From positions 620,001-684,000 of the forward strand of contig NHZP01000011.1 in assembly GCA_003313425.1 (NCBI GenBank): a stretch of DNA of 64,000 nt, written 5' to 3'. Origin of the DNA: Pseudopyrenochaeta lycopersici. Lineage: Eukaryota; Ascomycota; Dothideomycetes; Pleosporales; Pseudopyrenochaetaceae. This document shows positions 1 to 10,749 of this stretch, in pieces (position 1 is the first letter of the stretch; the number at the start of each line of letters is the position of its first letter). A model generated the notes under the pieces. It made no database searches, was not told the DNA's origin, and was given only the letters and a program-made list of their open reading frames with translations. The position numbers were made by a program, and so were the translations under genes.

Positions 1-1986
1 AAGTGTCAAGCTTATCTGAATCCGAGTCATGCGAGCGATGCATTGGATAAGAAGGAGGCCGATGTAGTTTTGGCGGAGAAACTGGAGAATTTGTGGGTAT
101 GCTGGCTATGATTTCTTCAAGAGTTGAATCACGGAATCGTAGTTGTTTGTTTTGCTCGAACCATGTGGAGAAGCTCCAGTCGACTGGCTCTCCGTCTATG
201 TATGCATGGCATAAGCGGAGAAAGTCGGAAATATAACCTGTCGGGGCATGAAAGCAGAGATATTTGTCCTGGCGATCGAGCACGAGAGAGCGGGCGATGG
301 CTTGAAGCCAATCCATTGGCATCATGGTGGACCTTTGGCCCCGTGTCTGGTTCTCTTTTGATTGTAGTATTGCATGTCCTTCTTCAGCGCAGACAAAACT
401 TTGGCATCTCAATTCGCGATCATCTAGGCCGCCAAGCCCATGGATCACATCCAGTATGACACCGTCACAGAAAACCTCTTTAAGATTGTCTGCGAAACGC
501 ACGTTTGCTTTTTTACTTAATTGGGGACCGGGGGCATCGTAGATCGCTTTCCAGGTGTTAGAGCGCAAGGGTCTGAAGTTTCCGATGTGTGAGCTCGCGC
601 TTTGGCTTGCCATGAGTGGGACGGGTGATGCGAAATCGATCATGGCTCGCCAGTCTGGTGCCCACCAGGGGACCGCGTTTTCAGGCCCGGGATCGGTTGG
701 ACCAGAATAGCGGTTGAAAAGGTGAACGAAGCAAATAATATCAAGAGAATTATACTCATTCCAGAAAGAACGCACGAGCCTCGCAAATTGAAGCTCAGTA
801 CTGGAGCTATACTCTGGTGCTCCAATGAGTTCGCGATCGCGTGCGGTGATAAGACCAAGAACAGAGAAGATACGGTCTCTACTGTCAGTAGCAGCATGAT
901 TACCTAGATATGCCATGATTGAGATAAGTCCAATGCCTCGTGAGTGGGGTTTTGTATGCCACTGATGGATTCTCCTGCGGTTGAAGGCTCCGTCAAATGC
1001 CTTGCGTGGCACAAGTTCGTGTTCGAATTCATTGCTCAGGGTACTGCAAAGAAAAATGCTGTAAATTGCGCTCTTGAATTTTCCACGGGTAATGCTTTTG
1101 GTTCCACAGTACAGTTTCGCTTCTTTGGGAAGTACGAATTCTTGCAAGGTCCATACCTAACGTTGTGAGCCTTTAATATATGGTTACTACACAGATTGAT
1201 TGTACTTACTCGCGTCCACCAAGGTCTAAATAACAGGATACTAACAGCCTCGCAGTTTTTGGCGAATTCTGGGTCTTCCAGGTTGCTACGCATGGCGTGA
1301 TCGTCACCGCTGAATGCGACTTGCAGGCTCGCCAGGTAGTGTAGAAACTCAATCGCGCCGGTGCAGTCACCGCTTTCTTCGGCCTCTTCACCTAACCAGA
1401 TGATAGCTTTCCGTGCTCTTTTATAGATTTCTGCCATAATTTTCACTTGCTCCTCACGCTCGTGGCTATCTGTGAGATTAATACAGAGGCTGTCGATCCA
1501 CCACCAGATCTTATCATCAAAATCATGATGACGAGTGACCATATGAAGGAAAGGCACAAGGCTATTCAAGACGGGCAAAGGCCCGGTGTTCAGATGGATA
1601 GTAGTTCTCGACTCCACTTTCTCGCCCCAAACGTAGCTCACTGTAAAGAAATGTGGCGCATTGGCCAACCGAAAGGTTTGGAGTTTGCCTACAAATACGC
1701 CTTCTTCGGGTTGTGAGAAGCGAAGCAAGCGGATAGAGACACTATCCACTGTGTCTGGATAGACAGAATCGACTCTATCTATCCCTGGTTGGACATCCAT
1801 GAGGTGGGGGGATGAAGAAGCGCCTCTGAAAGGATGACTGTCCAATAACCGGATGAATAAGGCACTAGCCTGAATTGGAATGACCCAAGATGACCAGGAA
1901 GTCACCGCATGAAATTTCTCCCATGCTTTTTTCTCTACACAATGTAATATCTGGGAAACTTCATCCGTCGGAGCACACTCTGGCAT
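1..1986 (-). CDS. HET-domain (heterokaryon incompatibility) protein, C-terminus cut by window edge
   Basis: Partial gene; exons are 1210-1986 and <1-1156, with a 53-nt intron (1157-1209, GTAAGT...TTAG). The frame stays open to the window edge. HET-domain landmarks in order: FFTVSYVWG, then IWWWIDSLCIN followed by a run of charged residues, RARKAIIWLGE, and RPWWTR which splices directly onto VWTLQEFVL, the usual R-W-x-x-QE block. Further on, SRDRIFSVLGLI matches the conserved D-x-x-(F/Y)-(A/S)-L-L-G-L segment after the domain. HET proteins act in non-self recognition and can trigger programmed cell death after hyphal fusion; that role is family knowledge, and a partner cannot be read here. The ATG at 1986 gives about 70 residues before the domain, which is normal. 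The divergent neighbour is a secreted protein 1 kb away. Confidence 0.88.
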
Positions 1987-2982
1987 AATTCACCGGACTC
2001 TCCGGCTTGATCGCTCGAAAGTTCCATATTGATGCGAGATTCATCAACACTGGAAGCATTACTGTACGTAACCCTGGCTTGGGACAAGACGGTGAACAAA
2101 ACTACCACTTACCAATTCATGCCCACTATAAGGGGCATTTTCTGAGCGTTAAGATGGTTGGTGGTTTGAGGCGAGGAAATCGTCGACTCTGCACTCCGAG
2201 CATGCCGAAACTCGCCGGCAGTTTGAGCGAAAACGGAAGCCCGAGGGACGCGTTCACCCATACATCAATAAGACTGCTTGTTACCGAATTTGGACAGTAA
2301 CGAGGTATTTTCTTTACATCGAAATTCTATTTTAGTCCTAGCTTCACGTGCACAGGCGACCGGTGATCGCTCAGAACCAACACACGTTCACGAGAAGACT
2401 GTTACACGACGTTTTCGCCTCCACCGGCTACTCCTTCCATCATGGGATCAGCTACGTAAACGAAATAGGGTCAAGACATATGTGTCTGACACTCACTTAC
2501 TCACACCCTGCCAATGGTTGATGACCCTCGGCTCAGTAAGCTTTACGGGTGTTTGAGGCGCAGCTCATCAGCACCATCCACAACGGGTGATCAGCCACGG
2601 AGAAACTTGGTAACGCTTCACACGATGCAACTCGGATTGCTCGGGAAAAGTAAGCGAGCCAAATTTCGGCAGGTATTGTTCATCAGCCTTGCGACCGTTG
2701 CATTGAGCTGGCTATGGAGTCCTATTTAGGATCACGAGATCGATGGGACACCCTTCCCAACTGTTTGCCTTCGGATTAGCTAGAAGTGGATGCTTATGGG
2801 AACAAGAATAGCAACAATAATGTGGAGGACACCGGACAGAAAAGTATAAAGCATCATGTTGGACTTCGAACTGAGATCATCATCAGCTTCAACGCCTACA
2901 AACTTCTCAATCAATCCGTTTTTACAAACTTTCACTCAGTCGCTTCAGCCACTCCAATATTCGATACCAAATCATCACTAAA
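1987..2982. other. Intergenic region, shared promoter space of HET gene and But2-domain gene
   Basis: About 1 kb with only short overlapping open frames lacking codon structure. The right end holds the promoter of the downstream secreted-protein gene, including a TATA-like box. I see no repeat or RNA gene. Confidence 0.5.
2845..2850 (+). promoter_or_regulatory. TATA box of the secreted But2-domain gene
   Basis: TATAAA lies 133 bp upstream of the ATG at 2983. It is followed by a pyrimidine-containing leader (ACTTTCACTCAGTCGCTTC), a common arrangement for strongly expressed fungal secreted proteins. The ATG context CACTAAAATGC has A at -3. Confidence 0.5.
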
Positions 2983-3477
2983 ATGCAGTACATTACTCTT
3001 GCTACTGCTCTTCTGAGCACCTCTCTCCTTGCCAGCGCCGCCCCAACTTCATCCACGCCTCTCGAGCGCCGCGCCTGCTCAGTCGCCTATCCGCAGTCCA
3101 TCGGCTTCCCCATCAACTTTGACATCCACCAAGACGCCGGAGGTGCCAACTCCGTCTCTAATGCTTTAACCTTCAGCAACATACCTGCTGGTTCATACGG
3201 ATGCCAACTTGAAGTCAACTTCCCGGCCGGGTACCCAATCACATCGTCTGGGGCCAGCGCAGTCAACATCTTCTCCTATACGGGTAACAGCGAGACGTTG
3301 TTTGGTACTGTGACGCTACAAAGTAGCCCTGTTGCGCCTACGAAATTTGTCGTCAATTCTGCGACTTGCAGTACGTTGATGACGTACAAGATCGAGATTG
3401 CCAGCGAGACAGAAGCTGGACGTGTAGCATTTGCGGATACTCAGGATGCTGGATTTACCATGACTTACAACTGCTGA
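2983..3477 (+). CDS. Small secreted protein with But2 C-terminal-type domain
   Basis: Intronless, 164 aa. Residues 1-19 form a signal peptide (hydrophobic core LATALLSTSLLASA, cleavage after A-S-A-A), followed by a short pro-region ending in a dibasic ERR|A site expected to be cut by a Kex2-type protease. The mature part (YPQSIGFPINFDIHQDAGG, NIPAGSYGCQLEVNFPAGYP, C-terminal MTYNC) matches the But2 C-terminal (ubiquitin-3-binding) domain family found in many secreted fungal proteins. The molecular function of the family is poorly known. Cysteines at the start of the mature domain, in the GCQLE motif, near SATC and at the C-terminus could pair as disulfides. A TATA box lies 133 bp upstream. 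It could serve at the cell wall or as an effector-like protein; the sequence does not decide. Confidence 0.82.
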   Translation: MQYITLATALLSTSLLASAAPTSSTPLERRACSVAYPQSIGFPINFDIHQDAGGANSVSNALTFSNIPAGSYGCQLEVNFPAGYPITSSGASAVNIFSYTGNSETLFGTVTLQSSPVAPTKFVVNSATCSTLMTYKIEIASETEAGRVAFADTQDAGFTMTYNC

Positions 3478-3832
3478 TCTATGATGGCGTCGGGAATTAT
3501 TAGATTGCATCGAGCACTGGAGTCATTCAAGCTCCCTTTTCAATCAGTGTTGGTTGCTGCATATTCCCTCCTTGTGTCTTTACCGCGCCTTGGGCCCGTC
3601 GTCGTTTCCTTGGATATCAAACATAGCTATAATAGTAATCAAAGAGCATAAAATCCATCTTTCAACTAGTTTCATGCAGGACAAGAAGACTCAGTAATGA
3701 AATGTGATTAGTTGGTATTTGTTAGGTGAAATAGTAGCGCTAGAAAGCCCTCATTAAGCACGTGCTACTATTGGCGAATCGAGACACCTCATTATCCTTG
3801 CCTTAGTTGAAATCCTGTGTAGAGCCAATTGT
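3478..3832. other. Convergent intergenic spacer
   Basis: 355 bp between the stop codons of the But2-domain gene and the cryptochrome gene. It is moderately AT-rich 3'-UTR-like sequence; nothing else is seen. Confidence 0.5.
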
Positions 3833-5906
3833 CTACACTCGTGCACTGCTCACAATGATGGGCCCCTCCTCGTTCCTCACAAACTTCTCAACGGGACCGG
3901 TCCTCCGAAAGTTCCGCTCTTGACCTCTTCCTCTGCCTCGCCATGGTCCACCACCTCCGGCTCCGGCTCGTTTTTGTCTCCCATCCCCCTGACCACCTCG
4001 GCCTCGGCCGACTGAGAACTGTATCTTGGTTAGAGGCTGCTCGACCCATTCCACACCCTTCAGACCCATATTGTTCTTCTCCCACTCACTCAGCCTCCAA
4101 GCTTGATACAAGCCCATCAGCTTCTGTTGGTCAACCTCCTCTCTTCCAGGACCGATGGTTCGTGTCAATTTGATACCGCGTAGCTCTGGTACCCAAGCTT
4201 TTATATATTCGCCGTGCGGGTCGTAGTCAAGTGCCTGTTTGACAGGATTGAAGACGCGGCCTTGCCTAGGGTCGTTCCCTACGCCAGCCACATATTGCCA
4301 ATTCCCCCAATTACTACCTACGTCATGGTCTACGAGGAAACACTCGTACCACTCGGCTCCTATACGCCAGTCAATGTCGAGATGGGACGAAAGGAATGAA
4401 GCTACGTTTTGTCTCGCTCGGTTTGACGTGTAACCTGTGAGAAATAGCTCTCGATTTGATGCATCGATGAGGCCAACTCCGGTCCGGCCAGATCGAAAGC
4501 GTTCAAATACTTCTCGTGTCTTTTTTGGATCATCTCCGGCACCGCCGGATTTATGCACCATTTTCCATCTCTTCGTGTGTGGCTGCTGACCCGTCATACA
4601 ATTACGATCCTGGATACCATAAAGATCGAACATGCGACGACCGAATTTCCGCATACACAGACGCATATAGTCTCTCCATAATAATTCAAATCTGACAGCT
4701 GCAGTTCCTTCATTTTCTCCCTTTCCATAACCTTCTATATCCTCTCCGGCACCTCTTCCTTCTTCGAAATCGACCATTGCCCAGTGCACTTGCCTTGCCG
4801 TAATATGCCCCTGTGCAAGGAAAGCAGAGAGTTTAGTGCTGAAGTCAAGTCCAAGCATGCCGTTCCTTGTGGCTTTGTAAGAGCTCATTGCCCCACTGGA
4901 GACGAGATGTGCAATGCGATCAAGGCCTCTGCTTTCGCCCCCTTCAAATGGATGTGCTGACTTGACATCGGTCGGCCATTGCGGCGGAAATGTCAAGGTA
5001 TGTGTAGAATCTTTTTTAAGTGGAGACAAAAGAACCTTCTTTAAATCTTCGAGGCTAGACGAGATTCTGAAGGGTGATTGTTGTGTTGGTATATGTGGCG
5101 GGAGTGGCGGGAGAACGGTTGGTGTTGGCAACGTATTGCGAGGACCATTTCGCAGCGGTTCAAGCGATTTCCGGTATGTAGTATAAACATTTGGAAGTTC
5201 AGATAGCTTTTCGTAAGGTAGATCGCGGCTAAGTAAAGTTAGTGGACATTCTCTTCATAGTTCGAGTAAATCAAATAGAAGAAACCTACTCATCTATGTA
5301 GAACTTCTCATCTTCCCATATCTTGAAGTCTACCCCATTTTTCTTTGCAATCTTCCGCACCATGTCTTCGTCATCTTTTTCTTCGGTACCATGATCGGAA
5401 GTCATCCAAATCTCACTGATTTCGGCATTATTGCCGTCTTTGCCACTGGCTTTGGAGTACCCATCTAGAATACTCGATACGACGTCTCCAATTCTTCCTA
5501 CTCTGATTTCCAGGCCAGATCCACATCCTAAACTCTCTAGCTTTTTCTTCAGGTCCCAGACTCCTTCCGCTATGAATTTAGCGCGATGAGGTCCAGTGCG
5601 CCATACGCCTGCCACTCGACTTCGAGCCTCAGGGTACGGAGATCGATCTGAGGGGGAGGCAAGAAAACCGGAAACCTCAATCTGATTGGCATTGAACACA
5701 TAGACGGGCAAAAGATGTGTGAAGTTTGCGCCGCCGTGCTCTGAGGTCAGCGAGTCATCGCGATTTCGTCTATCGGTATGTGAAGGTGATCTCGAGGATT
5801 TTGGTTGGCGGGTTCGATCGGAGGCAAAGTGGAAAACTGGGTTGTCGGAGAGGCGCACATCACGGCGAAGTATGTAGAGAAGAATGCGCGGCTTTTCGTT
5901 TGACAT
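3833..5906 (-). CDS. cry-DASH: Cryptochrome DASH (photolyase/cryptochrome family)
   Basis: Exons 5290-5906 and 3833-5228, with a 61-nt intron (5229-5289, GTAGGT...TTAG); 2013 nt, 670 aa. The N-terminus ILLYILRRDVRLSDNPVF is the photolyase antenna-binding Rossmann domain. The splice restores FYIDDRDLPYEKLSELP, typical of DASH cryptochromes. The C-terminal FAD domain carries GLDRIAHL, ATRNGMLGLDFSTKLSAFLAQG, RFELLWRDYMR, LTGYTSNRARQNVASFL, DWRIGAEWYECFLVDHDV and NWGNWQYVAGVGNDPR, which bind FAD and form the Trp electron-transfer chain. An RGG-type Gly/Arg-rich tail follows (about residues 610-650), as in other fungal CRY-DASH proteins. The family binds FAD and MTHF, senses blue/UV-A light and can repair cyclobutane dimers in single-stranded DNA. 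I chose the ATG at 5906 because of its strong context (GCGAACATGTC). An in-frame upstream ATG at 6032 would add 42 residues resembling a mitochondrial presequence. Confidence 0.93.
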
Positions 5907-7230
5907 GTTCGCGTGATTGGTGTTGGAGGTGCCAAACGGGCGTGCTAAACAGCAGGAACAGAGATAAAGATTGCAGGTGGTGCACAGCGGCCAGGAGCGA
6001 CTACGTCGTAACATCAAAGAAATACGACTCATAGAGATCCTGGTACTGAAGAAAATGAAAGCATTGCGGTGCCACAAGCAAAAGAGAAGCCCGGCAGGCT
6101 GTGGGACGTCATGACCCGAAGGCGACAAATTGAGCGATGTCTCACCGAAATTTCTAGACCACGAGGGTGCTGGGCACTAAGAGCCCTAAAATGCTATCTG
6201 TCAGCTGTATCGAGCTGTCCCCACTCGGACAGGTGCAGATGCTTGGGACTGAGGAGATCCGATTCAAGGTTGGTGGTGCCTCTTGCAGCATCTTCAACCA
6301 GGATATGACGTGGGCATCAAGATAGTTGGGGGCGGCGATTGGTCAGTGGGGCCTGCAGGGACGCAGGAAAGAGTGAGTTGGGGACGGGCCGAAAGACGGT
6401 GGAAATTCTATTGTCGGCGATGGTCGTGCTGTCATTGCGAGACGGGGAGATCGCGAGCTGCGCTACCGACGCACCATGCCGATCCCGGTTAGCACATCTC
6501 GATGCTGCTAGATCTCTTGGCGCCAAGTGGGGAAAAGCAGAAAGGCCGGGGTCGCGAATCGGACAATCTGGTGGCAGATTTGATCTCGATACTCATCGAC
6601 TGGGAACGGGAATCGTGTGCAACAGCGCTATGCAGGAACACGTGGATGGAACGCCCAAAGTGGCTACGGCTGGCGAATGCCAACCAGCTCGGGTTCCCCA
6701 TTCGTCAGCGCACACTTCTTTTGTCCCTCATCGTACGACTTCGTCGATTAACTAGTGTTTGCATTAAAATCTAACGGCTCTTGCCTTCTCTAATGCAGTG
6801 TCGCCTGGCTATGTGCCAAAGCCCACCGCTGATCTCAGACGCATTTCCGGTCAAGTGCCGCTAAATGTGATTGGATCGATCAGGGGGCTCTCCGAAGCAG
6901 CGTGGAAGGTCAACATCAGCGAAAGATTGCTAGGGCTCCAGGGCGGGCTATTTGGTTGTTGTGGTTAGCTTATGTTTGACTACTTCAATATACTAGGTCA
7001 AGATAACAACATATCGTCTTCTTGTTGACCACATTGGGCAGGCATCGTCGGCAATTTTATGACAGAGTTGGTAGGTCTTGCAAGTTTCATTACGACGACA
7101 TCTCATGCGCAAAGGTTTCTTGACTGATCCAATAGTATACTCTCAGCACATGGTCCAGATTCTCCTTCCACCAGTCCGATGCTGTGATTCCCCAATCTAT
7201 ACGTGATCTCACAAGTCCTAATTATACGCC
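5907..7230. other. Intergenic region with no supported gene
   Basis: 1.3 kb upstream of cry-DASH and downstream of the second HET gene. Overlapping frames on both strands at 6300-6770 show no family motif or codon pattern. The first ~125 bp (5907-6032) may be translated as a cry-DASH N-terminal extension. Confidence 0.45.
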
Positions 7231-9192
7231 CTAACAGAAAAACAGGTCTTCACATTGTTTCGCACTAATGAATGTATCCAGTAATTTCCCGTCCATGGCG
7301 CCATCCACATAGCATTCGCCAACAAGATAACACGTTGGAGATCCAGAGGATTTCCTCGCTTCGGGAGACCGGTCAACACGGACCACAAACGGTGTTTGTG
7401 CTCCTCGGAACAAGTAGACCCAGTCGCCTTCCATTAGCGAGCTTGCTGCTCCCTCGACTCCCGCTTTCGTTTCTGGCGGAAGTAACGCCAAAACGCCCCG
7501 CTGTCTCGACCTTGCCCAATCTGTTCCTGGCTTTGGAGTGCCGAGATTCACAATGCCAAAACGGCGATGCGTGGCCGTCCTCACCAGGAAGTGCTTGAAA
7601 GCGACGCTTGCATGCTCACTGCCATATTTAAAGAATTTCGGATCGCCAGCCGGGTCGTATTCCTCCTTCACCCGGTCGAAACCACCAATTTGCCATTTCG
7701 TCAGGCCAAGTTCCCGGGCAAGCGCATAACGAAAAAGAAGATAGTAAAAAAGAAACGCCGGTGAGGCTTCGGAGTCGTTCATATCGCGGTTCCCGATCAA
7801 GGTCCTCCAAAATGCATTGTGCACAAGTCCAAGTTCGGGTTCATTGATTGCACGATCTATGGCCAGCTGTTCTGCATTTTCTAGCCAGATATGAAGAGCT
7901 GCCGCATTTTCGGGGTGAGCGAAACGTTCTTCAAAAACAGGACTGAGCGCGACTACTTGACCGATCGCAGCACCGCTAATATGAACCCGCCCTTCTCCGC
8001 TGCCATGGAGATCGATCCGACATTTATATGCCGTTCCAGCACGGTACCTCTTTGTCTCGTCAGGGTGCCAGAAACTGATAGCCTTTGGCGGACTAGATAA
8101 ATCTGGAACAAACGAAGGCAGATCGTTCAACTTCCTCGGGGAGCCAATGCCCGCAACAGACCAAAGTTGCAATGAGCCCTTTTGGTAGAAGATTGATTCT
8201 GTCCACTTTGTGAAAACCTTTCGAATGTCGACATCGTAATCTGGTTTGAGATCGACGTACTCCACAATGTCTGAGGAGATCCCAATCAAAGCATAGATCT
8301 TGTCGTGTGGAACAGTTGCGGCGCGTCTTGCACACCATATAATGTTCGTCTCCATAGTCTTGAAAATATCTGAAGGGGGTTGTCCATTTTTGATTTTGAG
8401 AAGTCTTCCTCTCCTGGAATCGTCCATTTGCTTAACAACGTCGAAGCCTTGGGGTAGTCCAATCATGTTCTGGTCGTAGATATTCTCGCCCGGCTTCATC
8501 ATCAAAAGATCGGCAAAGTCAATAGCACTTGGGAGATGGCAAAGGTTGACCAGGGCGGCCCAGTCAAGATCACGATGCCCATAAGCGATCTTCACCTTCT
8601 TTGCCATGACTATCTCTTGAAACACCCAAATCCGAGTAAAATAGGGATGGCACAAAACATTCAGCATAGCAATGCCACCTGGCGATTTGAGGTTTGTTAT
8701 CATTGTACCTCTCAGCTCTGACACCGGTCGGTCTGACTGGAGATGGCCGAAAACAATCGCATTCAAATGCTGGATGAAGGTTGCCGCTAAATCTGGGTCA
8801 ACTCGAGGAGGAGAGAGCCAGATAACCACTTCAGAAGCCTTTTCGTATATATCTTTCATTAACAGCACCTGAGAGCTTTTTTCGGTGAGATCCTCTTGAT
8901 TTATACAGATAGCATCCAGCCAAATCACCCTGGAAACATGTCGAAAACGCAGTTCGTATAGGGCATCGCGGCTATTGCCCATTGTATCAAATGACTTGCC
9001 ATCAATCCAGATCTGGTTCTTTACATTTGGATCACCCCATGTGTACGAAATCGCTTCATACTGTGGGGCAAAGTCGATATTTACGTGTAGGAGGATGCAT
9101 TGAATAGGGACAGCTCCGTATCCTGGGAGCAGCTGTAGAAGGCGTATTTCCCGTTGCGGGTCTTGAAGCGGCTTGTAAATCGAATTGCCCAT
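7231..9192 (-). CDS. HET-domain (heterokaryon incompatibility) protein
   Basis: Single exon, 653 aa. The longer open frame begins with TTG, so the ATG two codons further in (9192) is the true start. The HET domain spans about residues 40-200: YEAISYTWGDP, VIWLDAICINQED, MKDIYEKASEVVIWLSPP, and YFTRIWVFQEIVMAKKV. The following segment, DKIYALIGISSD, is the usual post-domain block. The C-terminal ~350 residues contain no second domain I recognise; the segment near SLMEGDWVYLFRGAQTPFVVR resembles the beta-rich C-terminal region typical of HET-6-like proteins. Predicted role: vegetative incompatibility or non-self-triggered death. It is intronless, unlike the HET gene at the left edge, so the two are not recent copies. 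Confidence 0.92.
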   Translation of the reverse strand: MGNSIYKPLQDPQREIRLLQLLPGYGAVPIQCILLHVNIDFAPQYEAISYTWGDPNVKNQIWIDGKSFDTMGNSRDALYELRFRHVSRVIWLDAICINQEDLTEKSSQVLLMKDIYEKASEVVIWLSPPRVDPDLAATFIQHLNAIVFGHLQSDRPVSELRGTMITNLKSPGGIAMLNVLCHPYFTRIWVFQEIVMAKKVKIAYGHRDLDWAALVNLCHLPSAIDFADLLMMKPGENIYDQNMIGLPQGFDVVKQMDDSRRGRLLKIKNGQPPSDIFKTMETNIIWCARRAATVPHDKIYALIGISSDIVEYVDLKPDYDVDIRKVFTKWTESIFYQKGSLQLWSVAGIGSPRKLNDLPSFVPDLSSPPKAISFWHPDETKRYRAGTAYKCRIDLHGSGEGRVHISGAAIGQVVALSPVFEERFAHPENAAALHIWLENAEQLAIDRAINEPELGLVHNAFWRTLIGNRDMNDSEASPAFLFYYLLFRYALARELGLTKWQIGGFDRVKEEYDPAGDPKFFKYGSEHASVAFKHFLVRTATHRRFGIVNLGTPKPGTDWARSRQRGVLALLPPETKAGVEGAASSLMEGDWVYLFRGAQTPFVVRVDRSPEARKSSGSPTCYLVGECYVDGAMDGKLLDTFISAKQCEDLFFC

Positions 9193-10749
9193 AGCCAATG
9201 GAGTGAATGATGGGAAATTGTAATATCCTTATTGATAATTGTCGTGTTCTTTGCTTACGAAGGACGAGATGAAGTCCGGGTAGCTGCTCAAGACTTCGGG
9301 TTGACCAAGTGCCTAAGTGCTCAACCACTAGATCACCCGTGAGAGAGTATCTGAACCTTTGAAAAATATAACTAGTCACAAAGAGTAAGCTTGTAAGGAG
9401 AGATCAAAACAGTTTTGCATCTACTGTAACCGTGCAGTTGTCGTGTCTCACACGTGGTCTGGGCAGCTGAACTCTGCGCCTCTTTTGCGCCGCTGGGCTC
9501 AGCCATGATCACGGAATTATTACGCCTAAACCACCAAGCCAAAACTGCCCAGACCGACACCCAGTAACGCTTAAAATTTTACAGATAGTAGAGAATATCC
9601 AGAATCTCAGTCACAATGAGACAGGTTATCAGAAAACCATCACAATACAATATTCTTCTCATTTAACAACAGTCCTAGCCTGGCAACTCAATGCGGTATG
9701 GCAAGAAAGCATGGCGACACGACGAGACAGGGAGGAGTGATTGTCCATCACTCATGTTTTTAGAATTTTGGTAGTTGACACGTGACTCCATGGTAGACAA
9801 AGTAAAGTTTTGGAGGGCTCCATGCGCTAAAATAACCGGGGGGACGCTGGAATTGCGACCCACCTGAGCAACGACTATCGGTGGGCAGGCAATGCCTGGC
9901 CAGTGCGATCCGTACAGCTTGTATGGACAACTGTCACTTTGCACGTCGTTAGATGGCATATTGCTCCTATCGAAGGCGCGAGAGAGGGACATCGTGAGCA
10001 ACACAGGCTGGAAATTAGGAGGAGGCAGAGCAGAGACTCAAAGAGCTTGGTGAGGCGACGATAAAGGAAAGCGAAGGAGAGCTGAGTAGATAGAGGCTTG
10101 GCAGCATGAGATGGTGGAGAGGACGAGCGCTAAGGCCCGTGGTTCCAGCGAAGTCAGCGAGTTGATGATGCCGATAGGGGACAAACATAGGATTTAACCT
10201 CTGTCAAAACTTAAATACAAAGCTTATTCAAGCCTGCGAGGCCTATAGAAATGCCAAGATGCTGTAATCAGCCCTAATGCACAAGTTCATGCAACATCGC
10301 TAAGTCGGACGGTACTTCAAATGAAAGAGATCAACGATCCTTGTTAGTTCGAAACGGCCCCGCATATTTTATACAGTAATTATTACCTGCTAAACCAACA
10401 ACACTCAAGGCCTGTAGCTGTTGGGATACAACGTCTCCCAACGGCGGCTAGGATATTCCTGCATGCAGACCTGATTTCACTAGAAACACCGAAGCGATTT
10501 ACCAGCTTGAACGAAAAACTCACCTAATGTTTGTACGGACGCGAAAAAGGCAATCACCCAAGGCTCGATCAATCTCGTTAATCACGAATACAGCACAGCA
10601 TTGTGTGTACACCATACTGAACGGCTTAGGGATGAGTGTGATATGTATCGTCCGCACTTCGTCCGCAGCCAATCCGCCAAAGCACCTTTAGTATAAACTA
10701 CTGGTCTAAACCCGCAATCAAACGAGCGTTTGCTAGAGTCTTTGTCAAA
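9193..10749. other. Intergenic region with no supported gene
   Basis: 1.56 kb divergent spacer between the HET gene and an SDR gene. A 109-codon minus frame at 9675-10004 has no recognisable domain and I do not call it. No repeat is seen. Confidence 0.45.

Noticed and set aside
9675..10004. 109-codon minus-strand frame in the HET/SDR spacer
   Set aside because: No signal peptide, domain or codon pattern; could be chance.
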